The position numbers and the translations under genes were made by a program. 64,000 bases of DNA from Taibaiella sp. (GTDB taxonomy: Bacteria; Bacteroidota; Bacteroidia; Chitinophagales; Chitinophagaceae), in contig JAEUVV010000012.1 in NCBI GenBank assembly GCA_016786705.1, forward strand, positions 310,001-374,000. The letters run 5' to 3'. Under the pieces are notes generated by a model. The model was not told where the DNA came from, made no database searches, and worked only from the letters and a program-made list of their open reading frames with translations. This document shows positions 8,610 through 17,983 of this stretch, one piece after another (the first letter of the stretch is position 1; the number at the start of each line of letters is the position of its first letter).

Positions 8610-9791
8610 ATGGAAAGGCATATTGTTCATTGCGATTTGGACACGTTTTTCGTGTCGGTAGAAAGGCTCATTAATTCGAGCTTAGTAGGGAAACCGGTTT
8701 TAATCGGTGGCACTGGTGATCGTGGAGTGGTTGCTTCGTGTTCTTACGAGGCAAGGAAGTTTGGCGTACATGCTGCAATGCCTATGAAGCTCGCTTTGCG
8801 CATGTGTCCCGAAGCAACCGTTGTCCGCGGTGACCACGACCTCTATTCCAAATACTCCAATACAGTTACCCAGATCATAGAAGAAATTACCCCAGTGGTA
8901 GAGAAGGCCAGCATTGATGAGCATTACCTGGACATCACCGGAATGGATAAGTTTTTCGGCTGCTGGAAATGGACGCAGGAACTACGGCACAAAATAATTA
9001 AAGAAACAGGACTGCCAATTAGCTTTGGCTTATCCGTCAACAAAACCGTTTCAAAAATAGCTACAGGCGAAGCCAAACCCTGTGGCGAAAAGCAAGTAAA
9101 CAGCGGCACAGAAAAAACCTTTCTGGCCCCCCTCTCTATTCGCAAAATACCAATGGTCGGCGAAAAGTCCTATTTGACCCTTCGTAATATGGGCATTTCT
9201 CAGATAATGACCCTTCAACAGATGGAAGTATTTACCATGCGCCGGGTATTGGGTGAGAATGGTGTATCCATCTGGAATAAAGCCAACGGGCAGGACAATA
9301 GTCCTGTTGTACCTTTTAGGGAGCAAAAGTCCATGAGCAAGGAAACAACTTTTCAGGTCGATACCATAGACATGGACATTTTACGGCGCACATTGGTTGC
9401 TATGGTTGACGAGCTATCCTACGATCTCCGGGCACAACAAAAGCTCACAGGCTGCATTACCCTTAAGCTACGCTATTCCAATTTTGATACGCATACCCAA
9501 CAATTAAGTATTCCTTATTCCAACTCGGACCGTTTGATTACCGAAAAGGTAATGGAGCTGTTTAAAAAGCTATATAGTAGAAGGATGTTGATTCGCCTTA
9601 TCGGTGTCAAATTTTCAAAACTGATTCAGGGCGCATACCAGGTGGATATTTTCAACGATACCCAGGAGGAAATTAGCTTGATGCAGGCTATAGACAATAT
9701 CCGCAACCGGTTTGGTGTGAATTACATTAAAAAAGGTATTTGTTTGTTGGACGATAAAGTGGGAGGTGGATATGATGCTCAATTTGCATAG
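8610..9791 (+). CDS. dinB: Y-family DNA polymerase (DinB/Pol IV type)
   Basis: The 393-residue protein is a complete Y-family translesion polymerase. Catalytic residues are D9 in HCDLDTFF and D103-E104 in SIDEHYLDITG; F13/F14 occupy the steric-gate position. The thumb helix-hairpin-helix follows at about 175-225 and the little finger at 240-340. QVDIF at 344-348 resembles a beta-clamp binding motif. It copies past damaged bases at low fidelity. The gene overlaps dnaE, so the two are translated together, and tandem palindromes upstream suggest damage-inducible repression. This polymerase plus short DnaE pairing is like the ImuB/DnaE2 mutasome, but this protein keeps its catalytic residues, unlike ImuB. 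Confidence 0.95.
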   Translation: MERHIVHCDLDTFFVSVERLINSSLVGKPVLIGGTGDRGVVASCSYEARKFGVHAAMPMKLALRMCPEATVVRGDHDLYSKYSNTVTQIIEEITPVVEKASIDEHYLDITGMDKFFGCWKWTQELRHKIIKETGLPISFGLSVNKTVSKIATGEAKPCGEKQVNSGTEKTFLAPLSIRKIPMVGEKSYLTLRNMGISQIMTLQQMEVFTMRRVLGENGVSIWNKANGQDNSPVVPFREQKSMSKETTFQVDTIDMDILRRTLVAMVDELSYDLRAQQKLTGCITLKLRYSNFDTHTQQLSIPYSNSDRLITEKVMELFKKLYSRRMLIRLIGVKFSKLIQGAYQVDIFNDTQEEISLMQAIDNIRNRFGVNYIKKGICLLDDKVGGGYDAQFA

Positions 9792-12729
9792 CTATTACAG
9801 CTTACGATTTGGAACATTAAGTTTGGAAAATCTGATTGAAGGCATGTTGGCTAACGGTTATGATACCGCTGTACTGACCGATATCAACAATTCTACGGGA
9901 TCATTGGATTTTCTATGTCTTGGCATGAAGTCCGGGCTGAATATCCTGGCAGGTATGGAATTCCGTAACGAGGATCAGCTATTGTACATCGGCATAGCAA
10001 AGAATAACGAAGGCTTCCGGCAGTTGAATGAATTTATGACAGCCGCGAATCGCGAGCGTGCAGAAGCTGGTAGAGATAAAACAATATTAACTATCGAAGC
10101 ACCATACATGGACCAGGTGTACTTTGTGTATCCTTATCGAAGCAAAAGTATTTCAGCGTTGCGTGAAAACGAATTTATTGGCATCAGACCATCCGAATTA
10201 AATTTGATCCGCTTGGAACCCGCTTCCAATTTAGAGCGTTATGTAATACTGGCCCCCGTTACCTTCCAGCCAGGCGATTACAAATTCCATTGTCAACTAA
10301 GGGCTATAAACCATAATCTCCTGTTTTCCCAACTGGAGCCAAGAATGGTTGCCGCCAAAAATGAAGTATTTATACCAAAAGTAAAATTGCTAGAATTGTA
10401 CCGGGATTTTCCAACCCTGATACGTAACACCAATAAATTGCTTGGCTCTTGTTCCTTTGATTTTGATTTTAAGACAATAAAAAACAAACAGACCTTCACA
10501 GGTAACCGCACAAATGATCGGCAACTGTTGCACAAATACACATTAGACGGCTTTATGCGCAGGTACAGCAGGGCGGATAAGGTCGCTGCCGATAGGATTA
10601 AACGAGAGTTGGAGATTATCGAAAATCTCAACTTTTCGTCCTATTTCTTGATCACTGACGATATCTGTAGGTACGCCAGGGGTAAAGATTACCATTACGT
10701 AGGCCGCGGTTCAGGAGCCAATAGCGCCGTAGCCTATTGCCTGGGCATTACCGATGTGGACCCAATCGAATTAAATTTGCCCTTTGAAAGATTTTTAAAC
10801 CCCAAACGGCAGTCCCCGCCAGACTTTGATATCGACTTTTCGTGGAATGAACGGGATGATATTTACGATTATATATTCAACCGCTATCAGACGGGGAACA
10901 CCGCCTTAATGGGCGCTATGAGTACATTCCGAAACCGTAGCATTTTAAGGGAATTGGGCAAAGTGTATGGTTTACCCAAGGCCGAAATTGACCGCCTGGT
11001 GCATGAACCCGAACACATGCTGAACAGGAACGAAGTAACCAACACGATACTTTCCGTTTACAATCGCATGGCCGATTTTCCCAATCAGCGTACTATACAT
11101 GCATCAGGTGTTTTAATCTCCGAATTGCCACTCACCAGTTATTGCGCACTGGACTATCCACCAAAAGGCCTACCAACCATGCAATTTGATATGTATACTG
11201 CCGAAGCCATTGGATTTGAAAAATTTGATATCCTATCCCAGCGCGGTATTGGTCATATCAAGGATTGTCGGGAAATCGTCAAACAGAATCGAGGAATTAC
11301 AATTGATACCAGCAATCCAAAGCGCTTTTTTAAAGACCCTAAGATCGCTGATCAATTGCGATCATCCAACACCATTGGTTGCTTCTACATTGAATCACCA
11401 GCCATGCGCCAGTTAATAATGAAGTTGCGCTGTGATGACTACCTTACCTTAGTTGCTGCATCATCTATCATTCGGCCCGGTGTGGCCTCATCTGGAATGA
11501 TGGCAGAGTTCATAAAGCGTCACCACGATCCCTCCAAGGTGGTGTATCCACACCCAGTGTTCAAAGAGCAGCTGGAAGAAACATACGGTGTGATGGTATA
11601 CCAGGAAGATGTAATGAAAATTGGTAACGCCTACGGCGGATTGGATATGGCCGATGCCGATGTGTTGCGACGTATGATGTCGGGCAAATACCGCAGCAAA
11701 GACCATTTAATTGAAATCGAAGACAAGTTCTTTTCCCACTGCAAAAAGATGGGCTATCCCGAAACCACCAGCCGGGAGATCTGGCGGCAGATGGAAAGCT
11801 TTGCCGGCTATTCCTTTAACAAAGCACACTCTGCTTCTTTTGCAGTGGAAAGTTATCAAAGTCTTTTCTTGAAAACGTATTATCCGCAGGAGTTTATGGT
11901 CGCGGTACTGAACAATTATGGTGGCTTCTATAATCCAAAAGTATATGTCAATGAAGCAAAGAGGGCGGGTGCAACTATCAATCTTCCATGCGTAAACAAG
12001 TCGGTTTACAACACGACCATATACGGTAGTGATATCTTTCTTGGATTCGACGCATTACAGAATATGAATGCTGAAATTGCTTATCGCATTCCAGAGGAAC
12101 GTAAGGCAAATGGAGAATATAAAAGTTTAGAAAACTTTGTCCTTCGAACAGGTGTCACTTTGGAGCACCTTATTATACTTATCCGTGTTGGTGCACTTCG
12201 TTTTATCGGTCAGGGAAAAAAGGAGTTGCTATGGGAAGCACATATGCTTTTATCAAAAGATAAAAAAGCCGACACAGGACCAATACTTTTCGAAAGCACG
12301 AACAGAAAACCGGTCCTTCCCAAGTTGGTAACGTCCGTATTGGAAGACTACTACGATGAAATAGAATTAATCGGATTTATCGTCAGTGGATCTATGTTTG
12401 ACCTGGCTAAAAGTGATTACCGGGGTGACGCAAAAGCAGCAGACCTTATAAACCATGTAGGTAAGACGATCCGCATGGTTGGTGATTTTGTTGTGGAGAA
12501 ATACGTACGGACAAAAAACGACAAGCTCATGAAATTCGGCACCTTCCTGGATGTTAATGGAGAATTCTTCGATACCGTTCACTTCCCTCCTTCTTTGGCT
12601 GCATACCCCCTACGCGGTGCCGGCTTGTACTTGATCGAAGGCCGGGTGGTGGTCGAGTTCGGCTGCCCGGCTATAGACGTAATCCGCTGCGCCAAGATGC
12701 CCATCAAACCCGACCCAAGGAGTATATGA
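9775..12729 (+). CDS. dnaE: Short DNA polymerase III alpha subunit (DnaE2-like)
   Basis: About 984 residues, clearly shorter than the 1,150 or more of replicative DnaE. It has an N-terminal PHP domain (LHSYYSLRFG ... VLTDINN), the C-family palm with the catalytic PDFDIDF near residue 355, fingers with YQEDVMKIGNAYGG and SFNKAHSASFAVESYQS, and a C-terminal OB-like part (IRMVGDFVVEKYVR). An in-frame GTG at 9766 and ATGs at 9772 and 9775 compete as the start. GGAGGT at 9762-9767 fits the ATGs best. The gene overlaps dinB by 17 bases, so translational coupling is expected. It likely extends from lesions in an error-prone complex with DinB. Confidence 0.93.
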   Translation: MLNLHSYYSLRFGTLSLENLIEGMLANGYDTAVLTDINNSTGSLDFLCLGMKSGLNILAGMEFRNEDQLLYIGIAKNNEGFRQLNEFMTAANRERAEAGRDKTILTIEAPYMDQVYFVYPYRSKSISALRENEFIGIRPSELNLIRLEPASNLERYVILAPVTFQPGDYKFHCQLRAINHNLLFSQLEPRMVAAKNEVFIPKVKLLELYRDFPTLIRNTNKLLGSCSFDFDFKTIKNKQTFTGNRTNDRQLLHKYTLDGFMRRYSRADKVAADRIKRELEIIENLNFSSYFLITDDICRYARGKDYHYVGRGSGANSAVAYCLGITDVDPIELNLPFERFLNPKRQSPPDFDIDFSWNERDDIYDYIFNRYQTGNTALMGAMSTFRNRSILRELGKVYGLPKAEIDRLVHEPEHMLNRNEVTNTILSVYNRMADFPNQRTIHASGVLISELPLTSYCALDYPPKGLPTMQFDMYTAEAIGFEKFDILSQRGIGHIKDCREIVKQNRGITIDTSNPKRFFKDPKIADQLRSSNTIGCFYIESPAMRQLIMKLRCDDYLTLVAASSIIRPGVASSGMMAEFIKRHHDPSKVVYPHPVFKEQLEETYGVMVYQEDVMKIGNAYGGLDMADADVLRRMMSGKYRSKDHLIEIEDKFFSHCKKMGYPETTSREIWRQMESFAGYSFNKAHSASFAVESYQSLFLKTYYPQEFMVAVLNNYGGFYNPKVYVNEAKRAGATINLPCVNKSVYNTTIYGSDIFLGFDALQNMNAEIAYRIPEERKANGEYKSLENFVLRTGVTLEHLIILIRVGALRFIGQGKKELLWEAHMLLSKDKKADTGPILFESTNRKPVLPKLVTSVLEDYYDEIELIGFIVSGSMFDLAKSDYRGDAKAADLINHVGKTIRMVGDFVVEKYVRTKNDKLMKFGTFLDVNGEFFDTVHFPPSLAAYPLRGAGLYLIEGRVVVEFGCPAIDVIRCAKMPIKPDPRSI

Positions 12730-12835
12730 TTAGCTTTGCTAAAAATTGTAATTGTAAAATAATAGTAAAAATAGAAAGCCGTACTGATAGATATTGCTTA
12801 CCATTTTGCATTCGAGCCGAAGCTTTCATTTTTTG

Positions 12836-12860
12836 ATTTCAAAAATCATATTTTTGAAAT
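12836..12860. promoter_or_regulatory. Perfect inverted repeat before the beta-helix membrane gene
   Basis: ATTTCAAAAAT and ATTTTTGAAAT (11-bp arms, 3-base loop) lie 107 bases after dnaE and 48 bases before the next start codon. It could be an operator or a weak terminator. There is no clear T-run directly after it, which favours an operator. Confidence 0.4.
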
Positions 12861-12907
12861 TAAAAAATTGGCCATCAACCTATTAAACAAATATAAATTA
12901 CTATCCT

Positions 12908-14656
12908 ATGCTTCGCTCATTTTATTCAGCTGCATCTATTATCGCCAAACTAAATGATAATAAAAAAAAAATTAAAGAATTTAGTAATGTGGAGATTTCC
13001 GACCCGTCCCTTTTCAATACATTAGAATACTACGCGGAACAACTTGTATTTTATAACTGCAGTTTTTCTTCGTTGATGGAATTAAACGACAAACAATTCG
13101 ATAAAGGGATTAGTTTTACTAAATGTGAATTCGAGAAAGGCTTAAGTTTACACAACATTACCTATACCAATGAAATAGACAACAGTTCTATTGATATCAG
13201 GGATTCAACTATTAAAAATGGATTATTTATCCAAAATTGCAAACAAAAGAATATAGTTTTAAATAAAATTGCAGACCTTCAAAATTTAGTTTTTTCCAAT
13301 AATCAGTTATCCCTTAAGCTTACAATTGAAGATATAAATTTAAAAAACTTCTTCATTTCTAAATCAGCAATAACAAGTCTTGAAATCGACAAAGTATTTT
13401 GCAAAAATATCTATTTCCAGAACAATCATTATAAGGAGTTCTCTATAGAACGTTCTGAAATAAAGTTTAATAAACAGTCTTTATTAAATTCTGAAAACTA
13501 TGATGAGTTTCAACTTTCTGAATATAGAGTACATTTCAAAGATTCTATTATAATCAACTCAATTATCACAAATTTAAGTTGTAATAATGAAGTCCGCGTC
13601 TCCTTTACTGATTGTACATTTAAAGGTAAATGTGCTATTTATTTGCTTACAGAATTCGAAACAACCCCAGCAGAAGGAACTCCTCAACCTCTGCCTAAAT
13701 ATACACTAACTTTTGAGAATAATAACTCCGATCAAACAATTGATATTGGTGGTTTAGATGAAGGAGAAAACCACTCTATCAGTATTATTTCTACAAGACA
13801 TAATCAAGCTGGTTACAGGATATCAAGGGCTAAGATTAAAGATTTAACTTTACATGGAGATTTCTCCAACACCTACCTAAGTATAAGTAGACTAAAAATT
13901 TCCTCGGGGCTTTCATTCTTACAATTTACCGGAAATGAAAAATCTAAGTTTTCAAATATTTCAACGTCTAAAGCGACATTAGAATTTTTTGAAGCTGATT
14001 TTAGTAAATCCACCTTTTCCGACATAAACTTTCTACAATTTTCCAAAATAAAAATTTGGGCTTCTCAATTCAGAATGGCGACCTTCGACAATATAATTTG
14101 GTTCACTATAGACCAGGTTGAGTTTGGCGAACTTACCAAGAATAGTGAACAATATCATTGGGAATGCAGGAGGTTATATCAGCAATTAAAACAATCATGT
14201 GAGAAAAATGACGACAAACATAACGCACTGTACTTTCATTCTTTAGAGGAAAAATTTCATTTAAAGATGCTAAGGAAGCGCCCTTTTAAACCCGAGGTTA
14301 TTAGGCTATTACTGAAATCAACGAACAGCTTTGGCGATAATTGGATTAAACCGATTATATTCTTATTAGCGCTATCATTTATTTCTTCGGTTTTTTTAGT
14401 GATAATTTCAGGGCCAAGAGTGGCTGAAATACCATATTTTGTTTCTATTAAAAATCTTCAAGCTATCTTTTCCTACCAGCCATATTTATTCATACAACTT
14501 ATCAACCCAACGCATTCAATAAATGAAATTATAGAGAATGGTAATGGTATTATTAAACCTGGTTTTGGCACTTCTTTAATTGATATTATACATAAAATCT
14601 TTACCACCTTTTTAATCTTCCAAACGATTACCGCATTCCGCCGGCAGCACACTTAA
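12908..14656 (+). CDS. Membrane protein with beta-helix (pentapeptide-like) repeats
   Basis: The 582-residue protein has many short strand-turn units (FYNCSF, FTKCEF, IQNCK, FTDCTF, LEFFEADFSKSTFSDINFLQFSKIKIWASQF) resembling a degenerate pentapeptide or right-handed beta-helix repeat over residues 40-410. A charged helical segment follows (HWECRRLYQQLKQSCEKNDDKHNALYFHSLEEKFHL is too long to be a strand), then a membrane segment at about 478-500 (IIFLLALSFISSVFLVII) and a last hydrophobic helix near 562-578. A soluble repeat domain with a C-terminal pore-like membrane part is known in pentapeptide/ion-channel-like and effector proteins. Function is not known. It is more AT-rich than dnaE. Confidence 0.6.
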   Translation: MLRSFYSAASIIAKLNDNKKKIKEFSNVEISDPSLFNTLEYYAEQLVFYNCSFSSLMELNDKQFDKGISFTKCEFEKGLSLHNITYTNEIDNSSIDIRDSTIKNGLFIQNCKQKNIVLNKIADLQNLVFSNNQLSLKLTIEDINLKNFFISKSAITSLEIDKVFCKNIYFQNNHYKEFSIERSEIKFNKQSLLNSENYDEFQLSEYRVHFKDSIIINSIITNLSCNNEVRVSFTDCTFKGKCAIYLLTEFETTPAEGTPQPLPKYTLTFENNNSDQTIDIGGLDEGENHSISIISTRHNQAGYRISRAKIKDLTLHGDFSNTYLSISRLKISSGLSFLQFTGNEKSKFSNISTSKATLEFFEADFSKSTFSDINFLQFSKIKIWASQFRMATFDNIIWFTIDQVEFGELTKNSEQYHWECRRLYQQLKQSCEKNDDKHNALYFHSLEEKFHLKMLRKRPFKPEVIRLLLKSTNSFGDNWIKPIIFLLALSFISSVFLVIISGPRVAEIPYFVSIKNLQAIFSYQPYLFIQLINPTHSINEIIENGNGIIKPGFGTSLIDIIHKIFTTFLIFQTITAFRRQHT

Positions 14657-14728
14657 AATACTTTCTTGTCATAGGCGAATAGGTTATCATGAAAAGTTTT
14701 GATTAACTTTATGTAGCAAGGATTCAAA

Positions 14729-15202
14729 ATGAAGTACAACCCGTTTATCCCTTTTACGGAAGAAGTATTATATGGATTGAGGAATGAGCATACAAACTTC
14801 CTCATTGTACAGCGTTTTTCCTGGCCCGAATTGAACCGATCTTCCACGTTTTTAGTTACCGTATATTACCACAAGGAAATGGCAACTGAACATGCACAAC
14901 ATTTAGAAGCAAATGAAGGGAGAATGATTGATATTTCTAAAGAATTCGACACGGTACTGGCATTATTAAAACCCGGAAGTTCCTATCGACTATTCACGAA
15001 CAAATTCTCGCAAACAAATTGGGAGCAAAATATGTTAAAAGAATACCAGTGGAAGATCCAGAATTATCTGGCTACAAAAACTTCTTTACGACCAAAGGAT
15101 AAAATTGATATTAGTTTCAGATTATTGCATGGCCGGATGGTCGCCAAAATAGAAGGAAAGGACACTCTTTTAGAGGTTCCAGCTATTGACATAATAATAT
15201 AA
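14729..15202 (+). CDS. Hypothetical protein linked to the SRAP gene
   Basis: A 157-residue soluble protein I cannot assign. It starts with MKYNPFIPFTEEVLYGL and has no signal or membrane segment. It ends six bases before the abasic-site protein gene, so the pair is almost certainly co-transcribed, which hints at a role near DNA damage handling. This is inference from position only. Confidence 0.65.
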   Translation: MKYNPFIPFTEEVLYGLRNEHTNFLIVQRFSWPELNRSSTFLVTVYYHKEMATEHAQHLEANEGRMIDISKEFDTVLALLKPGSSYRLFTNKFSQTNWEQNMLKEYQWKIQNYLATKTSLRPKDKIDISFRLLHGRMVAKIEGKDTLLEVPAIDIII

Positions 15203-15208
15203 CCGCTT

Positions 15209-16015
15209 ATGTGTTGGGATATATCATTGCATACCGATATTGAAATTTTAAAAGAAAAATTTCCACAGATTTCGGACTACCGATCCGACAAGGAAATGGA
15301 TATGCGTTACTACGAAAATGTACAGGCTATAACCTTTCCAGATTATCCAATAATCTATAGAGAAAAGCAAACGGGGGAGCTTGGATTAGTCGATATGGAA
15401 TGGGGCATTCTACCCACCTATATTAAAGACCCGAAGCAGCAGGACATCCGTAGAAGAAGTCAGGTTAACATTCGCTCCGAACGTATCTTGGGTGACAAGA
15501 AGTCAACCTGGTATCGGTTAAAAAGCCAACGATGTTTAATTCCAGTTTCGGGCACATTCGAACACCGGGAAATTAAAGGTTGGAAGAAAAAAGTGCCTTA
15601 TTATATCGCGGAAAAAGATCGCGACATTTTCTTTATTCCTGGTCTTTACCAGTGGCACGAGGAAATGGATGCGGATGGGGTTTTGGAAACTGTTGGATCA
15701 TTCGGTATGCTTACCAGAGCAGCAAACCCATTGATGGCAAACATTCATAACGCCGGAGATAACCGCCATCGTATGCCTTTATTTTTACCTCCAGAATTGG
15801 AAAAAGAATGGCTTTCCGATATCCAGGAAATAGATATGGCATCCATTGTCTCTTTTGAAATGCCGGAAGAAAATCTAATAGCTTATCCGGTATATACACT
15901 ACGCGGCTATCCGGAACGGCCGGACGGAAAACATAGGTATGAACCCTTTGAATGGAATGGATTGCCACCATTAGGTGAAGATGATCCTAATGCGGTACAG
16001 TCCTCATTATTTTAG
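15209..16015 (+). CDS. SOS response-associated peptidase (HMCES/YedK family)
   Basis: The 268-residue SRAP protein begins Met-Cys, so that after methionine removal Cys2 can form a thiazolidine crosslink with abasic sites in single-stranded DNA. The other expected residues are visible: N87 in VNIRSERI, E118 in GTFEHRE (often FYEW in the family) and H187 in NRHRMPLFL. It shields abasic sites from breakage and error-prone bypass. It sits downstream of dinB-dnaE, fitting a damage-tolerance module of the island, and forms a two-gene unit with the preceding hypothetical. Confidence 0.95.
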   Translation: MCWDISLHTDIEILKEKFPQISDYRSDKEMDMRYYENVQAITFPDYPIIYREKQTGELGLVDMEWGILPTYIKDPKQQDIRRRSQVNIRSERILGDKKSTWYRLKSQRCLIPVSGTFEHREIKGWKKKVPYYIAEKDRDIFFIPGLYQWHEEMDADGVLETVGSFGMLTRAANPLMANIHNAGDNRHRMPLFLPPELEKEWLSDIQEIDMASIVSFEMPEENLIAYPVYTLRGYPERPDGKHRYEPFEWNGLPPLGEDDPNAVQSSLF

Positions 16016-16022
16016 AACTATT

Positions 16023-16274
16023 TTACTCGACTTCGAAAATATTCGCTAGCTCCCGACCATCTAATTCGAGTTCATCAAATTGGGATAGGGCATCACTTAT
16101 TTCAATCAACTCATCCTCCCGCATGGGAGCAGTATTGATTTGCTCGATCAGTTCATCAATATTATCCTTTCGGGGTTCAAATACAGTTTCTCCAAATCGC
16201 CGAAGCAAACAACAATAACCCGCTGCCTGTAAATATGTAAGCAGTTCGGGGGTTATTTTAAGGGATTCATTCAT
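16023..16274 (-). CDS. Small acidic hypothetical protein
   Basis: An 83-residue protein rich in Glu and Asp (DNIDELIEQI, MREDELIEIS, DELELDGRELANIFEVE) that faces the SRAP gene tail to tail. No family is recognised. Similar small acidic proteins accompany repair cargo on Bacteroidota elements, but no function is claimed. Confidence 0.5.
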   Translation of the reverse strand: MNESLKITPELLTYLQAAGYCCLLRRFGETVFEPRKDNIDELIEQINTAPMREDELIEISDALSQFDELELDGRELANIFEVE

Positions 16275-16305
16275 CGATGGCTTGTTTATCTACACGAAAT
16301 GAGTT

Positions 16306-17499
16306 TCACGAGTATTGTGGTAATTTAATCTTCTCTTTTACTTCCTTCTTCTTCTTTCCACTGAAAAGCTTTCCAACCTTCTTTACAGCTTTACTGGATA
16401 CGATACCAAGAACACCGTTAAATAGGGCAATACCCAATTTTGATTTCGGATGAGCAATCCACGGCACTCCCGGAGGCAGATTCTGAATATCCTCGACATA
16501 AGGACGTAGAATTTTCTCATACGCAGCAAAGGCTTCTTTATGATCGGCTGTTCTTGATAATTCACCGGCTAAGATATACGCACCAATGATAGAAAGACTG
16601 GCCCCCATCCCTGTCATGGGCGTAGGGCAGTATGCAGCATCACCCACAATAGCACACCTTCCAGTTGTCCACCTCGGAGCCTTCACCTGGCTGATACCAT
16701 CCAGATACACGTCATTGGCCATTTCCATTGCCGCCAGAACTCGGGGAGCTTGCCATCCTGCATCTGCAAATTTTTGTTTCAAGATTTCTTTTTGTTCGGC
16801 TAAATCAAGCTTTTCGTACCCGTTGTCCGGCGAGAGAAAAGAGAAGGATGCTCTTGTCGTTCCTTCATTATCTGGGCGCGTATTTATGACCCTTGATCCA
16901 GGAGCATTATACCAATAGGCCCATTTCGTATCCGTCTCTATGCGAGGGATAGTAAGATAAGAACAATATACACCGATATATTTGATCACAGGCTCATTGC
17001 CAAACATCAATGTCCGGGTAGTGGAACGAATGCCATCGGCGGCAATAACAAGATCAAAGGACTGTTTAGCAGCCATTTTGAAAGTAACGTCCACCTTATT
17101 TTCATCTTGATCTAAGGCTATTATTTGGTCCCCGAAAATATACGTTACGTTTTCCTTGGTGGCGTCAAATAAAATTTGTGCAAGATCACCACGCAGGATC
17201 TCCAGCTCAGTAGTACCAAAGCTAGATACACCTTTGGGAAATTCTGCCTTAATAGTATCATTCTTATCCACAAAGCGCACACCTAATTCACCGGTATTTG
17301 CAGCCTTTATTTTATCCTCCAGGCCCATAAGTCGCACGATCTTTTGGGCTTCATCCCTGACATCTATATTTTGCCCGCCTAACCGCAGTACATCAGCACG
17401 CTCCACGACCGTGACTTCAAACCCGAATCGGTGCAACCAAAATGCAAGTGTAGGGCCGGCGATACTAGCGCCTGAAATCAGTACTGTTCTCTTTTTCAT
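16306..17499 (-). CDS. FAD-dependent monooxygenase (TetX/PHBH-like fold)
   Basis: The 397-residue flavoprotein has the N-terminal dinucleotide motif G10-ASIAG15, the E33 that binds the ribose, the DG motif LVIAADGIRS near residue 155 and the GD motif AIVGDAAYCPTP near 285. These define group A aromatic hydroxylases that use NAD(P)H and O2. Substrate is unknown. Known relatives include antibiotic-inactivating TetX and polyketide hydroxylases, but key TetX substrate residues cannot be checked by eye, so resistance is not claimed. The basic tail (FSGKKKKEVKEKIK) is unusual. The gene stands alone on the minus strand within the island. Confidence 0.85.
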   Translation of the reverse strand: MKKRTVLISGASIAGPTLAFWLHRFGFEVTVVERADVLRLGGQNIDVRDEAQKIVRLMGLEDKIKAANTGELGVRFVDKNDTIKAEFPKGVSSFGTTELEILRGDLAQILFDATKENVTYIFGDQIIALDQDENKVDVTFKMAAKQSFDLVIAADGIRSTTRTLMFGNEPVIKYIGVYCSYLTIPRIETDTKWAYWYNAPGSRVINTRPDNEGTTRASFSFLSPDNGYEKLDLAEQKEILKQKFADAGWQAPRVLAAMEMANDVYLDGISQVKAPRWTTGRCAIVGDAAYCPTPMTGMGASLSIIGAYILAGELSRTADHKEAFAAYEKILRPYVEDIQNLPPGVPWIAHPKSKLGIALFNGVLGIVSSKAVKKVGKLFSGKKKKEVKEKIKLPQYS

Positions 17500-17579
17500 C
17501 CTTTACTTAAATATGATATTCTGGGAATGGTTGTATAAAAATATCATTTTAAATGTAAGAAAGTATATCGGATAATTTT

Positions 17580-17780
17580 TTATAATTCTTCCTCATCTAC
17601 ATTCCTTACATTATATTTCTGCAACCACTTCTTAAAATGCTCAACATCGGCAGGCTCAAATCGGATAATCTCATCTGATTTAAGAGATATAACAAAAATA
17701 CCAATAGCCAGACTGTAGGCAGACAGTTCTGAAACCGGATATTCAAGTTGTGGATAAAATGTATTTTTCATAGGTTTCAT
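17580..17780 (-). CDS. Small hypothetical protein
   Basis: A 66-residue protein (alternative start at M4) with a hydrophobic stretch (ELSAYSLAIGIFVISL) and an acidic, helical C-terminus (FKKWLQKYNVRNVDEEEL). Family unknown. It is upstream of the FAD monooxygenase on the same strand with an 80-base gap, so co-transcription is possible. Confidence 0.45.
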   Translation of the reverse strand: MKPMKNTFYPQLEYPVSELSAYSLAIGIFVISLKSDEIIRFEPADVEHFKKWLQKYNVRNVDEEEL

Positions 17781-17983
17781 TTGAGGCGAAGTTACACCCT
17801 AATTAATGTGGTTCATATACTGGAATACACGTATAAAAGAACATAAACACCTTAAAATCAATCCATACTTCAAATTTTAACCTTTCCTTTCGGCTTTAAA
17901 GGGTTCATTCCCATAGCCTTTTTCAGCAAATATAGCTCCGGGGTTGAGGGTTCATCCCCTTCGCTGTCCTGCTTTCAAAAAGC

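Noticed and set aside
16306..17499. Reading the FAD monooxygenase as the tetracycline-inactivating enzyme TetX
   Set aside because: Only the general cofactor motifs match; substrate residues cannot be checked by eye, so no resistance claim is made.
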